Positions 5,494 to 9,340 of a DNA stretch of 9,340 bases are shown here, piece by piece (position 1 is the first letter of the stretch; the number at the start of each line of letters is the position of its first letter). The DNA is from Akkermansia muciniphila (GTDB lineage: Bacteria; Verrucomicrobiota; Verrucomicrobiia; Limisphaerales; UBA9464), in contig CAMCFL010000081.1 in the NCBI GenBank assembly GCA_945873715.1, forward strand, positions 1-9,340. The letters run 5' to 3'. A program made the translations under genes and the position numbers. Below the pieces are notes generated by a model. It was not told where the DNA came from and searched no databases. It worked only from the letters and a program-made list of their open reading frames with translations.

Positions 5494-7857
5494 ATGCGAG
5501 AGGTGCCACCCCGACGTCATTTCGAACCCCCACTGCCGTGGCGGTCGTGTCCACCGGCCGGAACGGTGGGAATGATCGTGACGCTGCTGGGCGCGTTTGT
5601 CGCCGGTTGCTCACCGCGGCATGATGAACCTTGGGCGGTTGCCAGGAGGGAGGCGACCTCTGTCCCAATCGCGGACCATCTTGTTTCCCCACACCGGCCT
5701 TCCCATTCGGTCCGTCCTCGGCGGGACAGCCGCGTGGGCAAGACCCTGCAGACAGTGGACGGAGCGGCCACCAACTGCCGATTTGGTCACACGGTTTCAG
5801 GTGCCGGAGATGTGAATGGGGATGGCTTCGCCGACGTGTTGGTCGGGGCCTTCCGGGCCGGGAGCGAGGCGGCGGGAGAGGTGTCGCTCTATCTGGGTTC
5901 ACCCATTGGCATCGGCGAGAAGCCGGCATGGACGTTCACCTGCCCCGTCTCGGGGGCCGAATTCGGGCATCAGGTCGAAGGCGTTGGCGATGTGAATGGC
6001 GATGGCTTCGCTGATTTCATCGTCGGTGCGACCTATTATTCGGAGCCGGGCAAACTCCTCCGGACCGGGGGGGCCTTCCTCTTTCTCGGCGGCAAACAAG
6101 GTCCCGGACCGCAGCCGGACTGGCAGATGATCGGTGACGAGCCCAACAGCAGCACCGGGTTTGCCGTGGCGGCGGCGGGAGATGTGAACGGGGATGGCTA
6201 CGCCGACGTGCTTGTGGGTGCCTGGAGTCAGGTCAACCGCGTCGGTCCGGAGCCCTTGCAGGGACGGGTGGCACTCTATCTTGGCGGTGCCCAAGGTCTG
6301 GGCCGGCAGCCGGTGTGGTCGCCGCACGGCGAAAGTGTCGACAGCCGGTATGGCTACACCCTGCACGGCATCGGGGACGTCAATGGCGACGGCTTTGGGG
6401 ATGTCGCCGTGGGCAGTTGGGGCTTCGAGGCCGAGCAGCTCAATGCCGGCAGGGTGTATGTCTACTACGGCGGTCAGAATGGACCTTCGGCAATGCCCGA
6501 CTGGACGATCACCGGCGGCCAGAGCGAGCAATTGATGGGCAACTCCGTCTTCGGTGCCGGGGATGTCAATGGGGACGGCTACGACGACCTTCTGGTGGCG
6601 GCCAACTCCACCAGCCATCCGGAGCCGGACGAGGGCATGGTGCTGGTTTTTTTCGGAGGGCCACGGGGCTTGGAGCTGAAGCCCGCCTGGTCGTTTGAAT
6701 CCAATCGGGCGAAATTCTTCGTGGGCCACAGCGTCGCCGGAGCGGGCGACCTCAACGGAGACGGCTATGGCGACATCGCGGTTTCGGCCTTCAACGGCCA
6801 GCAGGACGCGATTGATGAAGGGGTGTCCTTTGTCTTCCACGGATCGGCTCACGGGCTTTCCCGTCTGCCGGACTGGACCTTTTGCGGTGGTCAGGCACGC
6901 GGCGGGTACGGCTCGACCGTGCGGTGTGCCGGCGATGTGGACGGCGACGGCTACGACGACCTGGTGGTTGGGCACACCTATTACTCGGGCCTGATCCCCC
7001 GCCAGGGCCGGGCCTGGCTGCATTACGGCTCGGCAGCGGGCTTGGCGCTCAGCAGCAGGTGGAATCTCGGCGTGGAGTCGGTGGGGTTTACCTATCGCAG
7101 CGTCACCGTGCCGTGGCCCAACGCCGGTTGGGTGACGCTTTCCGCCGGGTTCCTTGGCACGGGACTGCTGCTGGCGACGCGCCACTACTACCGACGCCGC
7201 GAACGGAGCGCGGTGGTCCTGCAACAGGCGCAGGAAGAGGCCCAGCGCCAGGAACGGCTGCGCCTGGCCCAGGATCTTCACGATCAACTCGGTGCCGACC
7301 TGACCGAGTTGGTGCTGGCGGGGGCTCACGCACGCCGACAGCTTGCCCAGCATCGGCCCGTCGAAGGCAAGCTGGCACAGATGGAGGACACGGCTGGTCG
7401 GCTGGTCGAATCCCTCGCGGAGATCGTCTGGCTGACCAAACCCACCAACGATTCCCTGTCCCGCCTCGCCGACTACCTGGGCAACCTGGCCGAGACGACT
7501 TTGGACAAGGCGGGGTTTACCTGCATCCTGGACATCCCGTCCGAGTTGCCTGACCTGCCCGTCCACTTCGACCTTCGCCACGACCTGGTGCTGGCGGTGA
7601 AGGAGGCATTGCACAACGCCATCAAGCACTCCAAGGGCGACCGCGTCGGCCTGCGCGTTGCGGTGGAACGGAACACGCTGACGGTCGCCGTAGGGGACAA
7701 CGGAACGGGGTTCGACGCCGGCTCCTGTCCAGACGCCGGCAACGGTCTGGGCAACCTCCGGGCGCGGCTCACCCGCCATGGGGGAACCGCCCGGTTGGAA
7801 TCGTCGGCTGCCGGCACGACGGTCCTTTTGTCCGTGCCCGTCCCGTCTCAGGCCTGA
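5494..7857 (+). CDS. Sensor histidine kinase with seven-bladed FG-GAP (integrin-like) propeller
   Basis: From ATG 5494 the protein has 787 residues. The N-terminus is an export signal with RRH at 7-9 and hydrophobic GMIVTLLGAFVAG, ending in a lipobox-like VAGC (C39). Residues about 97-525 hold seven FG-GAP blades, each with a GD[VL][ND]GDG calcium loop (first D at 106, 166, 230, 295, 357, 419 and 481), spaced 60-65 residues as in a closed seven-bladed propeller. One membrane helix lies at about 544-564 (GFLGTGLLLAT), then a basic and coiled linker. The HisKA_3 phospho-acceptor is H596 in LAQDLHDQLGA. The HATPase domain has the N box (N708 in ALHNAIKHS), G1 (D735 in GDNGTGFD) and G2 (GNGLGNLRAR). 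The propeller should sit in the periplasm. No ribosome binding site is clear; ATG 5572 is an alternative but leaves an export signal without basic residues. The cognate regulator follows 11 bp downstream. The kinase looks intact. Confidence 0.93.
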   Translation: MREVPPRRHFEPPLPWRSCPPAGTVGMIVTLLGAFVAGCSPRHDEPWAVARREATSVPIADHLVSPHRPSHSVRPRRDSRVGKTLQTVDGAATNCRFGHTVSGAGDVNGDGFADVLVGAFRAGSEAAGEVSLYLGSPIGIGEKPAWTFTCPVSGAEFGHQVEGVGDVNGDGFADFIVGATYYSEPGKLLRTGGAFLFLGGKQGPGPQPDWQMIGDEPNSSTGFAVAAAGDVNGDGYADVLVGAWSQVNRVGPEPLQGRVALYLGGAQGLGRQPVWSPHGESVDSRYGYTLHGIGDVNGDGFGDVAVGSWGFEAEQLNAGRVYVYYGGQNGPSAMPDWTITGGQSEQLMGNSVFGAGDVNGDGYDDLLVAANSTSHPEPDEGMVLVFFGGPRGLELKPAWSFESNRAKFFVGHSVAGAGDLNGDGYGDIAVSAFNGQQDAIDEGVSFVFHGSAHGLSRLPDWTFCGGQARGGYGSTVRCAGDVDGDGYDDLVVGHTYYSGLIPRQGRAWLHYGSAAGLALSSRWNLGVESVGFTYRSVTVPWPNAGWVTLSAGFLGTGLLLATRHYYRRRERSAVVLQQAQEEAQRQERLRLAQDLHDQLGADLTELVLAGAHARRQLAQHRPVEGKLAQMEDTAGRLVESLAEIVWLTKPTNDSLSRLADYLGNLAETTLDKAGFTCILDIPSELPDLPVHFDLRHDLVLAVKEALHNAIKHSKGDRVGLRVAVERNTLTVAVGDNGTGFDAGSCPDAGNGLGNLRARLTRHGGTARLESSAAGTTVLLSVPVPSQA
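5782..7069 (+). repeat. Seven FG-GAP repeats encoding a beta-propeller
   Basis: Each unit runs [FY]GxxVxxxGDVNGDGxxDxxVG and is followed by a variable stretch ending near YxGxxxGL. There are exactly seven complete copies, every one keeping the acidic/glycine calcium loop; the last has D for N in that loop. Seven is the blade number of the integrin alpha-subunit propeller. Confidence 0.9.
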
Positions 7858-7868
7858 AGGATCTCCGC

Positions 7869-8523
7869 ATGAACACCCCGCCCATCCGGGTCGCCATCGT
7901 CGAGGATCTTCCGGAGATTCGGCACGAACTCTCAGCCCTTGTGGGCACCGATCCAGATCTGGAACTGGCCGGTACCTGCACCACCCGGGGAGGAGGCCAT
8001 CGTCCGGCTTCCGGAGCTCCGTCCGGACGTCGTTCTGATGGACATCGGGTTGCCAGGCCTTTCCGGTGTCGATTGCGTCCGTGAGCTGAAACCGCGGTTG
8101 CCCGGGACGGACTTCATGATGCTGACCATCTTCGAGGATCAGGAGCAGGTCTTCGCCGCATTGCGGGCGGGTGCCACGGGTTATCTGGTCAAGGGTTCTC
8201 CTTGGGAGCGGCTCAGGGAAGCCATCCGGGAGTTGCATGCGGGTGGGTCGCCGATGTCCAGTTCCATCGCTCGGGAAGTGATTCGGGCAATGCTCCAGGC
8301 GGATCGTGATCCGGTACCCGACGATCGTCGATTGTCCCTGCGGGAGGAGGAGGTGTTGAGGTCGTTGGCAAAGGGGCGGCGATACAAGGAAATCGCGGCG
8401 GACCTGGGACTGAGCCTGCACACGGTCCGCACCCACATCCACCACATCTACCAGAAGCTGCACGTCACCAACAAATCCGGGGCGGCAGCCGCGTTCCGGA
8501 GGCATCGGACATCGGAGCTCTGA
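7869..8523 (+). pseudogene. NarL/FixJ-family response regulator interrupted by a one-base frameshift
   Basis: The gene starts at ATG 7869 with AAGGA upstream, 11 bp after the kinase stop, and should be its partner. The first frame gives the receiver N-terminus with acidic pair E12/D13 (VAIVED), continues to ELAGTCTT and then reads into nonsense ending at TGA 8082-8084. From about 7987 the next frame carries GEEAIVRL, phospho-acceptor D58 (VVLMDIGLPG), T86 and K108 (YLVKGS). A LuxR-type helix-turn-helix follows (LSLREEEVL...YKEIAADLGLSLHTVRTHI) and the frame stops at 8523. Dropping one base from CCCGGGG (7984-7990) restores a normal 217-residue regulator. The second half has no ribosome binding site of its own. 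Either the gene is freshly inactivated, the base is a sequencing error, or (less likely) frameshifting is programmed. All key residues survive, so the break is recent at most. Confidence 0.88.
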
Positions 8524-8712
8524 TGCCGTTCGTCGCACGTTTCCAAGGCATCGATAGCCCGGGCGCGCTGGCACCCATCAGCAACCTGAGGGGCTGCGTG
8601 TGTGCGGGAGAATCCGGTCTGTGGGCGTGTGTCCCTCTCCGCGGTCAAACCGGCGGGTCGGTGTTTGGGTTGGCGCGACGCCTTCGGGGTCGATGGGGGC
8701 TTGATCTGCGAA

Positions 8713-8734
8713 CCGGCGGCCGGGCGACCGCCGG
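8713..8734. repeat. GC-rich inverted repeat
   Basis: CCGGCGG (8713-8719) and CCGCCGG (8728-8734) form a perfect 7-bp stem around an 8-base loop. No T-tract follows on either side, so it is not an obvious terminator. Confidence 0.35.
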
Positions 8735-8879
8735 CAACATTCCGGCACGCCTCCGGCGTCCGGGTCGGGCGGGGAATGACCGCGGAGAAGCGGAGATCGG
8801 ACGAGGGAGGCGTTCGACCGAAGTCGGGAAAGGGACCGGTGTGTGGCGGGGGTGCTGGCGAACGGCCGGTACGGGCCTT

Positions 8880-8903
8880 CTCTGCGCCTCTGCGTCTCTG
8901 CGG
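8880..8903 (+). repeat. Three tandem CTCTGCG-N octamers
   Basis: CTCTGCGC, CTCTGCGT and CTCTGCGG follow without gaps. The last copy leads into TGCGGGAGAATC (8899-8910), which also occurs at 8603-8614, 296 bp upstream. I have the impression that such CTCTGCG-type strings recur between genes in many GC-rich genomes, but could not search. Confidence 0.6.
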
Positions 8904-9096
8904 GAGAATCTTCTGCTGGAGACAATGGGGTCGCGTCTATATTGTTGACGTTTCTTTGTCTAGAAAGCCGGGGTGGCTGGCTTGGCCTGAACCGTCAACC
9001 AGATGGATCCGACCCCATCGAGAGCCCCGAAGCCGGAATGTTTGGCGACTCTTTTGGCCGCGGGCCGACGGGAAGTGGCACGGATATCAGCCCTGT

Positions 9097-9117
9097 CCTG
9101 AGGTCAGTTCGCTCAGG
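9097..9117. repeat. Short hairpin CCTGAG/CTCAGG
   Basis: CCTGAG (9097-9102) and CTCAGG (9112-9117) pair perfectly across a 9-base loop. No T-tract follows. It may be chance. Confidence 0.25.
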
Positions 9118-9283
9118 GATGCGCTCTGCGTGATAGACGGTGATGCCCACCATTGCTTCTTCGGCTGAGCCTCTGCGAAACCACCCCGTCTCTCCTGCCC
9201 CAGACTGAGCTCCAGTCGTCCGTCAACGCCGTGTTCCCACCCCGCCGATGGCAATGGCAGGCGACGGGCGTCCCGCAGCTCCC

Positions 9284-9306
9284 TTGAAACTCCCGTTCTT
9301 GAAACT
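9284..9306 (+). repeat. Direct repeat TTGAAACT
   Basis: TTGAAACT occurs at 9284-9291 and again at 9299-9306, a 15-bp period, near the window edge. No gene or site is recognised here; a regulatory direct repeat is possible but unsupported. Confidence 0.25.
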
Positions 9307-9340
9307 TGAATCTGAAAGCGTCCCGACACCCACGATGGGA

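Larger units (their letters stand above)
8524..9340. other. 817-bp region without a convincing gene
   Basis: Both strands contain only short open frames with low-complexity, arginine- or proline-rich translations, no good ribosome binding site and no recognised motif. A plus-strand frame from ATG 9248 is still open at the window edge, but nothing supports it as a gene. The stretch holds small repeats listed separately and an AT-rich island around 8935-8965 with TTGACG but no matching -10. No terminator for the two-component operon is clear; GATGCC (8522-8527) and GGCATC (8547-8552) form only a weak, T-less inverted repeat. Confidence 0.6.

Noticed and set aside
5276..5929. Extension of the repeat protein upstream to 5929
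   Set aside because: The added sequence is arginine/proline-rich, antisense to the kinase, and would bury the signal peptide deep inside the protein.
8038..8523. Stand-alone DNA-binding protein starting inside the regulator
   Set aside because: The internal ATG at 8038 lies in the phospho-acceptor motif without a ribosome binding site, and the upstream half clearly belongs to the same receiver domain.
5899..8574. 891-codon open frame on the minus strand across the kinase and regulator
   Set aside because: It mirrors the kinase codons in GC-rich DNA. Its translation has no domain pattern and merely repeats the antisense of the FG-GAP loops, while the plus strand gives clear blades and kinase boxes.
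9087..9329. 80-codon minus-strand frame near the right end
   Set aside because: No ribosome binding site, no motif, mixed-composition translation; treated as chance.

Overview
The window is GC-rich bacterial DNA, most likely from a Verrucomicrobiota member or a close relative in the PVC group. This placement rests on gene style, not on a marker gene. The clues are secreted proteins with a DxDxDGMxDxWEL...LNPLD calcium-binding motif followed by short tandem repeats, a glycine-rich secreted partner, and a histidine kinase whose sensor is an FG-GAP (integrin-like) propeller. There is no rRNA, tRNA, CRISPR array or insertion sequence.

Layout from left to right. (1) 1-817, minus: the ATPase of a MalK/UgpC/PotA-type ABC importer, cut by the window edge. 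It diverges from (2) 917-1288, plus: a small TerB-like protein. The 99 bp between them hold a terminator-like hairpin. (3) 1294-2884, minus: a two-gene toxin-antitoxin cassette, with a fused Xre helix-turn-helix/ImmA-IrrE metallopeptidase regulator upstream and a PIN-domain RNase toxin 7 bp downstream. A perfect TGTGTTAACACA palindrome lies on its probable promoter. (4) 2885-3224: a hairpin plus T-tract pointing minus (a plausible terminator for the next operon) and a 27-codon plus-strand ORF with a strong ribosome binding site that resembles the start of a DUF2188 protein.

(5) 3225-5275, minus: two overlapping genes (ATGA junction) for secreted proteins. The first has a signal peptide, a calcium-binding motif and seven SREVSxFN-type repeats. 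The second has a signal peptide and a glycine-rich, beta-helix-like middle. (6) 5494-8523, plus, divergent from them: a hybrid sensor made of a seven-bladed FG-GAP propeller, one membrane helix and a HisKA_3/HATPase_c kinase, followed 11 bp later by its NarL/FixJ-type response regulator. The regulator reading frame is broken by one extra base near 7984-7990, while both halves are otherwise well conserved. (7) 8524-9340: 817 bp with no convincing gene but several small repeats.

The most interesting reading is that sections 5 and 6 form one surface-sensing module. A periplasm- or surface-exposed integrin-like propeller drives a two-component system, and divergently transcribed secreted repeat proteins are the candidate regulon or ligand. 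The regulator is either broken in this strain or mis-sequenced.
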